This document shows, piece by piece, positions 34,168 to 42,786 of a stretch of DNA of 52,984 bases. A model generated the notes under the pieces. The model did not search any database. It was not told the DNA's origin and saw only the letters and a program-made list of their open reading frames with translations. Location: positions 1 through 52,984 of the forward strand of contig JAGAQJ010000004.1 in NCBI GenBank assembly GCA_017622845.1. The letters are read 5' to 3'. Position 1 is the stretch's first letter. Every line of letters begins with the position of its first letter. This DNA comes from Lachnospiraceae bacterium. GTDB lineage: Bacteria; Bacillota; Clostridia; Lachnospirales; Lachnospiraceae. The position numbers and the translations under genes were made by a program.

Positions 34168-36006
34168 ATGTGTGGGATATGCGGAATATATAATCTCCAC
34201 GGACAGAGAAAAATAGACAAAGAAATTGTGGGGCATATGCTGCAGGCAATCCGGCATAGGGGACCGGACGGAAGCAATATGCTGGTGAAGGATCAGATTG
34301 CGCTTGGATTTAACCGGCTGAGCTTCCTGGACTTAAGCGGCGGCATGCAGCCTATTTTGAATGAAGATCAGACCATTTCCATGATCTGCAATGGTGAAAT
34401 ATTTAACTATCAGGAGTTGAAGGCTGAGCTTTTGCTCAAAGGCCACAAATTCCGTACAGGGACAGATGTTGAAGTGGTACTGCATTTGTATGAAGAATAT
34501 GGGGTAGATTTTCCGAAGCGCTTAAATGGCCAGTTTGCGATTGCTCTTTATGATGAACGGGACAGACAGCTTGTTCTTGTGCGTGATCAGATTGGCATTT
34601 GCCCATTATTTTATACCGTGGCAGATAATCGTGTAATCTTCGCCTCAGAGATAAAAGCAATCTTGGAATATCCCCACATTGAGCGCAGATTAAACCTGAA
34701 AGCCGTCGATCAATTGATGAATTTTCCGGGAGTCGTATCACCGAATACATTTTTTCAGGGGATTTATTCTCTTGAGGCGGGGCATATGCTTCTGATAAGA
34801 CCGGAACAGGAAATCAGGAATTTGGAATTTTGGGATTTGATGTACAATCCGGAGGAAGAGGATAAAGGGGAAGACTATTATGTGGAAAAACTGCGTGAGC
34901 TGTTAAAAAAGGCAATTTCCAGAAGACTGATTGCTGATGTTCCGATCGGCTTTTATATATCAGGAGGATTGGACAGCTCAATTGTCGCATGTTATATTGG
35001 CAAATTTTTATTGAATAGTTATTATTCTTTTTCTGCGGAAATTGGTTCGGGAGACTTGGATGAGAGCCGCTTTCAGAAGATTGTACGTGACTGCGTAAAC
35101 TCATCCCATTACAGCACGAAGGTCGCGGAGGAGGAAATATGGAAAAATCTTCCGGACGTGATTTATCATGCGGAAAGCGCGGTGAAGGAAAGCTATGATG
35201 TGGCAGCATATATGCTGTCTGGTCTGGTTAGCAGTTCTCCGGCAAAAGCTGTCCTCACAGGACAGGGGTCGGATGAATTTTTTTACGGCTATGTGGGCTA
35301 TATGGTTGATTTATTCCGGAACATGCAGAAGGATAAGATGTCCGCTGAGGAATGTGCGGTAAATGAACAATTGTGGGGCGACCCGTATTTTCGCTTTGAG
35401 CGGAATCACTTGGAAATCCGAAAAATACACACAAAAATATACAGTGAGGATGTCCGTGGGGAAATTAATAAATTTTCTGCATGGGAATCAAGCCCGATTA
35501 ATATAGAACGCGTCAGGAATCTTAGCTCACAAAAAAGAAGGTCTTATATTGATTACAAATTGCGCCTTTCGGATCATCTGCTGGGGGAACATGGAGACAG
35601 AATGTTTTTCTCACATTCAGTGGAAGGTCGTCATCCGTTTTTGGATGCAGAGCTTTTAGACTTCATCATCACCATACCGGATAAATATAAATTAAAGGGA
35701 GTAAATGAGAAATATATCCTCAAAAAAGCAGGCGAGGGAATCGTACCGGAAGAAATATTGAAGCGTAAGAAATTTCCGTTTCAGGCTCCGGGAATGTCTG
35801 CAATGATTAAGAAGCCGTCAAACATTGATTTCCTGGAGGATAGTGTCATTAAAAAATATGGGGTGTTTGATGCGGATTATGTTAATAAAATGAAGCAAAT
35901 ATACAGTCAGGAAGATTTTAAATTAATGGGAGCTTATGAAATAGATTATTTGCTTATTGTTATGACTGTTACAATGCTGTGCGACAGGTATTCGCTTTCT
36001 GTCTAA
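34168..36006 (+). CDS. asnB: Glutamine-dependent asparagine-synthetase-like amidotransferase
   Basis: A 612-residue cytoplasmic enzyme. The start is ATG 34168, because Cys2 (MCGICGIYN) must become the N-terminal nucleophile of the glutaminase domain; the upstream GTG 34159 would bury it. Residues 1-200 hold the glutaminase (RGPDGSN, FNRLSFLDLSGGMQP, CNGEIFNYQEL, RTGTDVEVV). Residues about 210-612 hold the synthetase with PP-loop SGGLDSSIVA and VEGRHPFLDAELLDF. The sequence is complete and looks active. Classic AsnB makes Asn from Asp and Gln via an acyl-AMP. Inside this operon it may amidate the Asp or Glu that is racemised or loaded on the carrier. Confidence 0.88.
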   Translation: MCGICGIYNLHGQRKIDKEIVGHMLQAIRHRGPDGSNMLVKDQIALGFNRLSFLDLSGGMQPILNEDQTISMICNGEIFNYQELKAELLLKGHKFRTGTDVEVVLHLYEEYGVDFPKRLNGQFAIALYDERDRQLVLVRDQIGICPLFYTVADNRVIFASEIKAILEYPHIERRLNLKAVDQLMNFPGVVSPNTFFQGIYSLEAGHMLLIRPEQEIRNLEFWDLMYNPEEEDKGEDYYVEKLRELLKKAISRRLIADVPIGFYISGGLDSSIVACYIGKFLLNSYYSFSAEIGSGDLDESRFQKIVRDCVNSSHYSTKVAEEEIWKNLPDVIYHAESAVKESYDVAAYMLSGLVSSSPAKAVLTGQGSDEFFYGYVGYMVDLFRNMQKDKMSAEECAVNEQLWGDPYFRFERNHLEIRKIHTKIYSEDVRGEINKFSAWESSPINIERVRNLSSQKRRSYIDYKLRLSDHLLGEHGDRMFFSHSVEGRHPFLDAELLDFIITIPDKYKLKGVNEKYILKKAGEGIVPEEILKRKKFPFQAPGMSAMIKKPSNIDFLEDSVIKKYGVFDADYVNKMKQIYSQEDFKLMGAYEIDYLLIVMTVTMLCDRYSLSV

Positions 36007-36053
36007 TAAGCTTTGGGGAGAAAATATAACAGACCGATAGGAGAGTGCTGAGG

Positions 36054-38111
36054 ATGAGCAAAAAGAAACGGAGAAATAAAAAGAAAACTGCAGTTCAAAA
36101 AAAGACTGCAGTTCAAAAGAAAGCCGCGGCTCGAAAAAAAGCTGCAGCTCGAAAAAAAGCTGCAGCGCAAAAGAGAGTCATAGCGCAAAAGAGAATGCAG
36201 GAAGCTGCTGAAAAGCCGGCAGAGCCTTATACGGAAGAAGCCGCTGTAAAAGAGATACCGGAAGAACCCTGTGCAGAAGAAGCCGCTGCGAAAGAGACAC
36301 CGGAAGAATTTGTGCTGAAAGATGATAATTCAAACAAACCAGCGGCGGAAGAAAATCCTGCAGAAAAAGCGGAAGAACCCGTTGCGGAAGCAGAAACAGA
36401 AGAAGGCTCCGGTACTGAAGCAGCCTCACAAGAACCTGTTGCGGAAGCTGCTGCGGAAGAAGATTCCTCACAAATATCAGAAAAGAAACGTTTAAAAATT
36501 TCAAAAAAGCAAAGGACGCTGCTTACTGCTGTCCTGGCTGTTTTGCTCATCGGTTCAGCTATCGGGTTATGGCTTTATCAGGAGAACCTTGTATATAAAG
36601 TATGCCGTGTGGAGGCTGGTGTGCCTGTCAGTGTAGGAGACTTTTTAAAGAAGGAAGACGAAACTGCTTATTTTACAGAGAAAAGCGATGAAATTCATAT
36701 CAATGTTCCGGGAGAATATCATCTGAATGTAAAAACAGGTTTGTGGACTCATGACTGCACACTTTATATAGAGGATACGATACCGCCGGAAGTAGAGGTG
36801 CAGCCCGTTACAGTTGAATACGGACAGACTTGCGGTGCGATGGATTTTATAAGCAGTGTAACGGACGCTACAGAAACAACTGCTTCGTTTTTTACGGAAG
36901 AACCTGATTTTTCCCTGACAGAAAATCAAAAGGTTGTTATTGCTGTAACTGATGCAGGAAATAATGTAACGATAGCAGAAACGGAACTGAAGGTTTCTAT
37001 GGTTGCCAGTTCTCTTACCGTGGAAGCAGGAAGCGATGCGCCGGCTGTTTCTGATTTTGTCCTGATAGGCTCAGGCGCAGAAATGATTACGAATATGGAC
37101 AGCATTGATTTTACAAAGCCCGGGGTTCACAACGTAGTCATCGAGCTGTATGGGGAACGCTATACAACTGCAATGGAGATAGCAGATACAGTCGCTCCGG
37201 TTTTTAAAGTAAAGGATCTGGAACTATATGCCAATCTAAGCAGGGAACCGGGTGATTTTGTGGAAAGCGCTGAAGATGTAACGGAAATAACCTATTCTTT
37301 TGAGACAAAGCCGGATTTCACTATGATTGGTACGCAGGAAGTTGTTATTATTGCGACGGATGAAGGCGGAAACCGGTCACAGCAGGAAGCGAAACTGACC
37401 TTGCTGGAAGATACAGAGCCGCCGACAATCGTGGGAGCAGAGGATAGGACAGTTTTTCAGAAAAGCAGTGTTTCCTATAAAACAGGGGTAAGAGCGCATG
37501 ACAATTGTGAGGAAGGACTTGTCCTTTCCGTAGATGCCAGCGCTGTCAACATAAATGAGATTGGCACCTATCCGGTTGTATATACTGCGACAGACCGTGC
37601 AGGGAATACCACTACGGTTTCCGTGAACCTGACAGTCAGGGAACAAACATATGATATCAATGAGGTAAATGCATTAGCAGATGCAGTGCTTGCAAAAATA
37701 ATCACAGATGACATGTCTCAATACGATAAGGCATGGGCGATTTTTCAGTATATCAGAGGGCATGTTGGTTATATCAGTCATTCTGAAAAGGGAAATTATG
37801 TAAGGGCAGCATATGAAGGCCTGGTAAACGGACGCGGTGACTGCTATGTATATGCAAGTACATCAAAAGTGCTTTTGACAAGAGCGGGAATCCCCAATTT
37901 GGATATTGAGAGAATTCCGTCAGGAACATCAATGCACTATTGGAATCTTGTTGACATTGGTGACGGATGGGGCTGGTATCATTTTGACACGACGCCGAGA
38001 GTGGATCATCCTACGATATTCCTTTGGAATGACACACAGATAACAGAATATTCCAACAGCCATAAAAACTGCCATAATTATGATCGTTCGCGGTATCCGG
38101 AGATAAAATGA
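36054..38111 (+). CDS. Membrane-anchored transglutaminase-like protein with Lys/Ala repeats and Ig-like domains
   Basis: A 685-residue protein in four parts. Residues 5-45 are six near-repeats of a KKxA unit (KKTAVQKKTAVQKKAAARKK), strongly basic and presumably cytoplasmic; 46-145 are acidic and Pro/Glu/Ala-rich; 155-175 are one membrane helix (LLTAVLAVLLIGSAIGLWLY); about 190-520 contain Ig-like, DUF5011-type domains (VYTATDRAGNTTTVSVNLTV). The C-terminus is a transglutaminase-like core with Cys597 (GRGDCYVYAS), His628 (SMHYWNLVDIG) and Asp645 (WYHFDTTP), all three catalytic residues present. It may cleave or form amide links at the cell surface. The start at ATG 36054 has TAGGAGAG upstream; GTG 36045 is the alternative. 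Confidence 0.85.
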   Translation: MSKKKRRNKKKTAVQKKTAVQKKAAARKKAAARKKAAAQKRVIAQKRMQEAAEKPAEPYTEEAAVKEIPEEPCAEEAAAKETPEEFVLKDDNSNKPAAEENPAEKAEEPVAEAETEEGSGTEAASQEPVAEAAAEEDSSQISEKKRLKISKKQRTLLTAVLAVLLIGSAIGLWLYQENLVYKVCRVEAGVPVSVGDFLKKEDETAYFTEKSDEIHINVPGEYHLNVKTGLWTHDCTLYIEDTIPPEVEVQPVTVEYGQTCGAMDFISSVTDATETTASFFTEEPDFSLTENQKVVIAVTDAGNNVTIAETELKVSMVASSLTVEAGSDAPAVSDFVLIGSGAEMITNMDSIDFTKPGVHNVVIELYGERYTTAMEIADTVAPVFKVKDLELYANLSREPGDFVESAEDVTEITYSFETKPDFTMIGTQEVVIIATDEGGNRSQQEAKLTLLEDTEPPTIVGAEDRTVFQKSSVSYKTGVRAHDNCEEGLVLSVDASAVNINEIGTYPVVYTATDRAGNTTTVSVNLTVREQTYDINEVNALADAVLAKIITDDMSQYDKAWAIFQYIRGHVGYISHSEKGNYVRAAYEGLVNGRGDCYVYASTSKVLLTRAGIPNLDIERIPSGTSMHYWNLVDIGDGWGWYHFDTTPRVDHPTIFLWNDTQITEYSNSHKNCHNYDRSRYPEIK

Positions 38112-38127
38112 TAAAGAGGAAAACAGC

Positions 38128-38844
38128 ATGAAAAAATTGGGGATAATAGGCGGTCTTGGACCTATGGCTACAGCGTATTTTTTACAGCTAATCGTTGAGA
38201 TGACAGATGCGCTGACGGACCAGGGGCATATCGAGGTGCTGCTGCATAGCAGACCTCAGATACCGGACCGGACGAAGTTTATATTAGGGGTCAGTCGGGA
38301 TAGTCCTGTGCCATATCTTGTTGAGACTGGAGTGACGCTGGCAGAGCAGGGAGCGGAGCTGATAGCAATTCCCTGCATTACAGCACACTTTTTTCAGAAT
38401 CAGCTGGAAGAAAAAATCGGATGCCCGATGATACATACGATTGAAGAAACAGCAGATTATCTTAGGAGCGAGCATATCCATCATGTGGGAATCATGGCTA
38501 CGGATGGGACAATTAAGAGTGAATTATTTCAGCAGGTACTTGCCGGGTATGATATTGCGTGCACAGTGCCGCAAACGGAAGAACAAGGCAAGATTATGCA
38601 CATCATTTATGACAATGTGAAAGCAGGACTGCCGATTGAAATGGATTTGTTCGAAGAAGTATCGCGAAAGCTTTTTGCACAGGGAGCAGAAGTCCTGTTG
38701 CTCGGTTGTACAGAGCTGTCTTTGATAAAGGGGAATTATAGGCTTGGAAAGGGCTATTTGGATGTTATGGAGGTTTTGGCGAGACGGGCTGTTTTGTCCT
38801 GCGGGAAATTGAAATCAGAATATCAACATTTGATTACGAGGTGA
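38128..38844 (+). CDS. Aspartate/glutamate racemase family protein
   Basis: A 238-residue cytoplasmic enzyme. KLGIIGGLGPMATAYFLQLI is the standard Asp/Glu racemase start. The two catalytic cysteines are Cys83 (AIPCITAHFF) and Cys194 (LLLGCTELSLI), so a PLP-independent two-base racemase is expected. The first motif has Ile where PCNTAH is common. The substrate may be Asp, Glu or another amino acid. It sits between the transglutaminase and adenylation genes (17 and 7 bases), which suggests that it makes a D-amino acid for this pathway. Confidence 0.88.
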   Translation: MKKLGIIGGLGPMATAYFLQLIVEMTDALTDQGHIEVLLHSRPQIPDRTKFILGVSRDSPVPYLVETGVTLAEQGAELIAIPCITAHFFQNQLEEKIGCPMIHTIEETADYLRSEHIHHVGIMATDGTIKSELFQQVLAGYDIACTVPQTEEQGKIMHIIYDNVKAGLPIEMDLFEEVSRKLFAQGAEVLLLGCTELSLIKGNYRLGKGYLDVMEVLARRAVLSCGKLKSEYQHLITR

Positions 38845-38851
38845 GAAGGCT

Positions 38852-40366
38852 GTGCAAAATCATGTATTGGATTATTTAAACGAAATTGTGATAAAAAAAC
38901 CGGATAAATTGGCATTTGCCAATGAGTATGAAGGAATGACATTCCGGCAGGTATACGATCAGAGCAGAGCGATTGGAACTTATCTGCACCAACAAGGGGT
39001 ATATCGGAAGCCGGTTGTGATATTCATGAGTAAACATCCCAGACAGGTGACTGCTTTTTTCGGCGTGATTACCGCGGGGGATTTCTATGTCCCGGTTGAT
39101 GAAGAGATGCCTGCCGGAAGGATTCAATTAATCCTTGATAACGTAAAGGCGCCAGTCATTATATGCGATGAAAAGACAGCAGGCATTGCCGCGGCATTTG
39201 ACTATGACGGCAAAATTGTGCTGTATCAGGATATTTGCAGAACCGCTGTCTGTGAGACTGCTATTCAAAAAATCCATGATGAGGCAATTGATACCGATCC
39301 GATTTATATTGTGTTTACATCAGGGTCTACCGGCATTCCTAAGGGAGTCGCAGCATGTCACAGGTCGGTGATTGATTATATTGAGCAGCTTTCGGAAACA
39401 CTGGAGTTTGATGAAGATACTATTTTTGGAAACCAGACACCGCTTTATTTTGATGCCTGCCTCAAGGAATTGTATCCGACCCTGAAATTTGGCGCAACGA
39501 CTTATTTGATTCCCAAAAGCTTATTTATGATGCCGATAAAACTGGTGGAATTTATGAATGAGCATCGGATTAATACGGTGTGCTGGGTTGTTTCCGCACT
39601 GACAATGATTTCCGCATTTGGTACGTTTAAGGCAGTTAAACCGGAATATCTGCATACAGTCGTGTTTGGCAGTGAGGTATTCCCGATCAAACAGTTTCAT
39701 ATTTGGAAATCCGTTCTTCCGAATGCTAAGTTTACAAATTTATACGGACCTACGGAAGGAACCGGAATGTGCTGCTATTATAAAGTGAATCGGGAATTTG
39801 AGCTAAATGAAGTGATTCCTATCGGCAGGCCGTTTAAGAACACAGAGATTATTCTGCTTAATGAAAAAGATGAGCGTGCAGGACAGGGCGAGACAGGAGA
39901 AATCTGTATCCGGGGCACATCGCTAACACTTGGTTATTATAACAATTTTGAGAAGACACGCGAAGTTTACGTACAGAATCCGCTGAACACGGCGTATCCG
40001 GAACTGATTTATCGGACAGGCGATCTCGGAAAATATAATGAACGCGGAGAGCTTGTGTTCGTATCCAGAAAGGATTACCAGATTAAGCATATGGGGCATC
40101 GCATTGAGCTTGGCGAGATTGAAGTGAATGTCAATCTGTTAGACGGGATAAGACTTTCAGGGTGCATTTATGATAATGAGAGGGGTAAAATTGTATTGTA
40201 TTATGTCGGCAGTATAACGGATAAGGATTTGGCAAAGGCCTTAAAGGAAAAGCTTCCGCGTTATATGGTTCCGAACCGTATCATACAATTGGTCGAAATG
40301 CCGCTGACTGCAAACGGAAAAATTGACAGAGTTACTTTGAAGAAAAGATATTTGGAGGAAAAATGA
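38852..40366 (+). CDS. Stand-alone amino-acid adenylation enzyme (DltA-like A domain)
   Basis: A 504-residue AMP-forming enzyme with GTG start behind GAGGTGAG. The core motifs are IYIVFTSGSTGIPKGVAACH (A3), YFDACLKELYP (A4, the Asp that binds the amino group is present), NLYGPTEGTG (A5), YRTGDLGKYNERGELVF (A7) and TANGKID with the catalytic Lys (A10). There is no carrier or condensation domain, as in DltA, and the carrier is a separate gene (31215). At the position that I align with DltA Cys269, which helps select D-alanine, this protein has Gly273 (VVFGSEVFP), so a substrate other than D-Ala is plausible. It ends four bases inside the next gene (ATGA). Confidence 0.85.
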   Translation: MQNHVLDYLNEIVIKKPDKLAFANEYEGMTFRQVYDQSRAIGTYLHQQGVYRKPVVIFMSKHPRQVTAFFGVITAGDFYVPVDEEMPAGRIQLILDNVKAPVIICDEKTAGIAAAFDYDGKIVLYQDICRTAVCETAIQKIHDEAIDTDPIYIVFTSGSTGIPKGVAACHRSVIDYIEQLSETLEFDEDTIFGNQTPLYFDACLKELYPTLKFGATTYLIPKSLFMMPIKLVEFMNEHRINTVCWVVSALTMISAFGTFKAVKPEYLHTVVFGSEVFPIKQFHIWKSVLPNAKFTNLYGPTEGTGMCCYYKVNREFELNEVIPIGRPFKNTEIILLNEKDERAGQGETGEICIRGTSLTLGYYNNFEKTREVYVQNPLNTAYPELIYRTGDLGKYNERGELVFVSRKDYQIKHMGHRIELGEIEVNVNLLDGIRLSGCIYDNERGKIVLYYVGSITDKDLAKALKEKLPRYMVPNRIIQLVEMPLTANGKIDRVTLKKRYLEEK

Positions 40367-40950
40367 GAAAGATTGTGAAAAAAACTGCAATTGTTATTTT
40401 ATTAGCTTTTACACTGGTTGGATGCGGTGAAGAGAGAGTAATCGAAGGAACTGTGACGAATGCTGTTACGGACAATGGAACGGCGGAAGCAGAAAATGAG
40501 GCTGCGACTGCAGCCGGGGAACCGCAGAATGATAGTGAAAATGCCGGGCAGGGATATATTTTTGAGGCACAAGGGGTTGCCATTGCGATTGATGCAGACG
40601 CAGAAGCTTACATTGAAGCCCTGACTGAGCTGATTTCTTATTATGAGGCGCCAAGCTGCGCATTTGGAGACCTTGATAAGATATACACATATAGCGGATT
40701 TGAACTGGATACATATTCCATTAACGGCAGGGACTATGTGAAATCCATCATTTTGCAGGATGATTCTGTTATGACGCCTGAGGGCGTATGCATCGGCGAT
40801 GCGGCTGAAAAAATTGAGGAGATATATGGAGCTGCGTCTTCAGCAGATGATGAAATGATGTTATATGTTAAGGACAATATGAAACTCTGTTTCCTTATCA
40901 GAGAAGGTCAGGTTGTATCAATCGAATATCTTTCTACAGTTCTTGATTAA
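40363..40950 (+). CDS. Lipoprotein of unknown function
   Basis: A 195-residue protein with a signal peptide ending in a lipobox (FTLVGC; Cys21 is the lipidation site), a 40-residue low-complexity Ala/Glu/Asn linker and an alpha/beta domain of about 120 residues (IAIDADAEAYIEALTELISY, then GVCIGDAAEKIEEIYGAAS). The IGDAAEKIEEIYG segment resembles the helices of small lipoproteins of Clostridia that recur as repeats. The ATG overlaps the adenylation gene stop, so translation is coupled. It closes the eight-gene run and is probably a surface component of the same system. Confidence 0.75.
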   Translation: MRKIVKKTAIVILLAFTLVGCGEERVIEGTVTNAVTDNGTAEAENEAATAAGEPQNDSENAGQGYIFEAQGVAIAIDADAEAYIEALTELISYYEAPSCAFGDLDKIYTYSGFELDTYSINGRDYVKSIILQDDSVMTPEGVCIGDAAEKIEEIYGAASSADDEMMLYVKDNMKLCFLIREGQVVSIEYLSTVLD

Positions 40951-40987
40951 TACAATTGTAACATTTGCAGATTAACTAAAAAAATAC

Positions 40988-41016
40988 TTGCATAATTATG
41001 CATTTTATGCTAGATT
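40988..41016 (+). promoter_or_regulatory. Probable promoter overlapping an ArgR-like palindrome
   Basis: TTGCAT and TAGATT are separated by 17 bases. The perfect 14-base palindrome TGCATAATTATGCA at 40989-41002 overlaps the -35 and resembles ARG-box half-sites (consensus TGAATnnnnATTCA, here TGCAT and ATGCA). The following amino-acid ABC transporter could be controlled here. Confidence 0.4.
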
Positions 41017-41030
41017 ATGTAGGAAAAGAC

Positions 41031-41068
41031 AAGGTAGTCCATAGTATTCCGGTGGACTGCCTTCTTTT
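41031..41068 (+). terminator. Terminator or leader attenuator
   Basis: AAGGTAGTCCA and TGGACTGCCTT pair over 11 positions (one G-U) around an 11-base loop, then TCTTTT. It terminates the preceding operon. If the promoter at 40988 is real, it lies in the leader of the ABC transporter mRNA, which also contains CTGCATG/CATGCAG arms at about 41078 and 41107. Confidence 0.7.
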
Positions 41069-41162
41069 ATGTACAGGGCTGCATGGGGAAAACAGCCGCA
41101 CAGCGGCATGCAGTCTGAGCATTCAAATTTATATACGTTTGTATAGCAAGGAGGAAGTTATT

Positions 41163-42086
41163 ATGAAGAAAAAATTGTTAACAGTATGCGTTTGCGCAGC
41201 AATGGTGATGTCGCTTGCAGCCTGCGGAGGCTCTGGCAGTGCCGATACAAGTGCTGATGCGGCAGTACAGCAGGAAGCAGCTGCGACAGAAGTAGTTACG
41301 ATGGAAGCAGTTACCACAGAAGCAGATAGTGCTGATACGGCAGCTTCCGCAGAAGCAGAGGAGGAAGGCAATGCCTCATATACGCTGCAGGAAGGCAAGC
41401 TTATGGTAGGCATGGAAATCGGATATCCTCCGATGGAGTACTTTGATACAGACGGCGCGACACCCATCGGCTTTGACGTTGAGGTTGCAAAGGCAGTAGC
41501 AGACTACCTCGGACTTGAGGTTGAGTATGTTGATACAGCATGGGATGGTATCTTTGCAGGTGTTAATACGGATAAATATGACGTGATCTTCTCATGCGTG
41601 AGCATCACTCCCGCAAGACAGGAAGAATTTAACATTTCTAAGCCGTATGTGTCCAACCACACGGTTTTAATCGTTCCCAACGATTCGGAGATTGATTCTC
41701 TGGAGGCTTTAAACGGCCATTCGACAGCCGTACAGGCTGAGACAACAGCGGACGACTACATGAAAGAGCACGGCGCAGAAATCGGCGTTGAGCTTTTCCA
41801 GTATGACAAGGTAATCAACTGCTTTGATGATTTGAAGACAGGACGTGTTGACAGTGTATTTACAGACAGCGTAGTAGCAGCTTACTATCTTGGCGATGAA
41901 GCAGCAAACTACAAGACGGTATGGGAAAATGAAGAGCTTGAGCCAATCGGCTTCTGCGTAAAGAAGGGCAATGACGAGCTTACAAACAAGCTTGACGAAG
42001 CAATCGACGCATTGTATGCAGACGGAACAATGGCTTCTATCGCAGAGAAATATTTTGGTTCGGACCTGACAGCAGGCTTACGATAG
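41163..42086 (+). CDS. Amino-acid ABC transporter, substrate-binding lipoprotein
   Basis: A 307-residue lipoprotein: signal peptide with lipobox SLAAC (Cys21), then an Ala/Thr/Glu-rich linker to about residue 75, then a solute-binding type 3 domain: LMVGMEIGYPPMEYFD, PIGFDVEVAKAVADYLGLEV and NCFDDLKTGRVDSVFTDS. This is the polar amino-acid (GlnH/FliY/ArtJ) family; the ligand is not readable. The start is ATG 41163, 8 bases after AAGGAGG; a much longer frame to 40998 runs through the leader. First gene of a four-gene unit with permease, ATPase and EamA exporter. Confidence 0.92.
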   Translation: MKKKLLTVCVCAAMVMSLAACGGSGSADTSADAAVQQEAAATEVVTMEAVTTEADSADTAASAEAEEEGNASYTLQEGKLMVGMEIGYPPMEYFDTDGATPIGFDVEVAKAVADYLGLEVEYVDTAWDGIFAGVNTDKYDVIFSCVSITPARQEEFNISKPYVSNHTVLIVPNDSEIDSLEALNGHSTAVQAETTADDYMKEHGAEIGVELFQYDKVINCFDDLKTGRVDSVFTDSVVAAYYLGDEAANYKTVWENEELEPIGFCVKKGNDELTNKLDEAIDALYADGTMASIAEKYFGSDLTAGLR

Positions 42087-42114
42087 ATTTAGGATGTAAA
42101 GAGAGGATTGGATT

Positions 42115-42768
42115 ATGCTACAACAGATGATTAGCTGGCTTCCGCAATTGCTGGAGGGAGCCAGGACTACAATACTGCTCACAATCTGTGCAGTGTGCAT
42201 GGGATTACTTTTAAGTATCTTTCTTGCACTTGGAAAAATGTCAAAAAAGAAGCTGATAAGCAAGCTTTGCAGTGCGTACATATTTTTCTTCAGGGGCACG
42301 CCGCTTCTGATGCAGTTGTATTTTATCTATTTCGGCCTGCCGCAGATTAATATGGCGCTTACCATCAACAGCAGATTTCTGGCAGCATTTATAGCCTTCT
42401 CCTTAAACAGTGCGGCGTACTGTTCAGAAATCATCAGGGCAGCAATCCAGTCCATTGACAAGGGACAATTTGAGGCTTCCAAGGCTCTGGGGCTTTCCAA
42501 TGCCCAGACGATGCGGCTTGTCATCTTTCCGCAGTCCATCAGACGTTTGATTCCGCCTGTTGCAAATGAGTTTATCATGGTGCTGAAGGATGCATCTCTT
42601 GTGTCCATCATCGCGCTTTCCGACCTCACAAAGGTAACGCGTGCCATTTCATCATCAACCGGTACGGCGCTTGTTTATATTCCGGCAATGGTGATTTACC
42701 TGATTATGACAGCTTTCTTTGAGTTTATCTTCCATAAGCTTGAGGCAAAGTTTTCGAAGTACGAATAA
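42115..42768 (+). CDS. Amino-acid ABC transporter permease
   Basis: A 217-residue His/Glu/Gln/Arg-type permease (HisM/GlnP family). WLPQLLEGARTTILLTICAV at the start, FFRGTPLLMQLYFIYFGLPQ and NSAAYCSEIIRAAIQSIDKG, then QFEASKALGLSNAQTMRLVI, are the standard EAA-loop motifs that contact the ATPase. Five transmembrane segments are expected. It lies 28 bases after the binding-protein gene. Confidence 0.93.
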   Translation: MLQQMISWLPQLLEGARTTILLTICAVCMGLLLSIFLALGKMSKKKLISKLCSAYIFFFRGTPLLMQLYFIYFGLPQINMALTINSRFLAAFIAFSLNSAAYCSEIIRAAIQSIDKGQFEASKALGLSNAQTMRLVIFPQSIRRLIPPVANEFIMVLKDASLVSIIALSDLTKVTRAISSSTGTALVYIPAMVIYLIMTAFFEFIFHKLEAKFSKYE

Positions 42769-42786
42769 TAGGAGGAAGCAAACGAT

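Noticed and set aside
40998-41162. 55-codon N-terminal extension of the ABC binding protein
   Set aside because: The ATG at 41163 has AAGGAGG and begins a perfect lipoprotein signal peptide; the extension crosses the hairpin leader.
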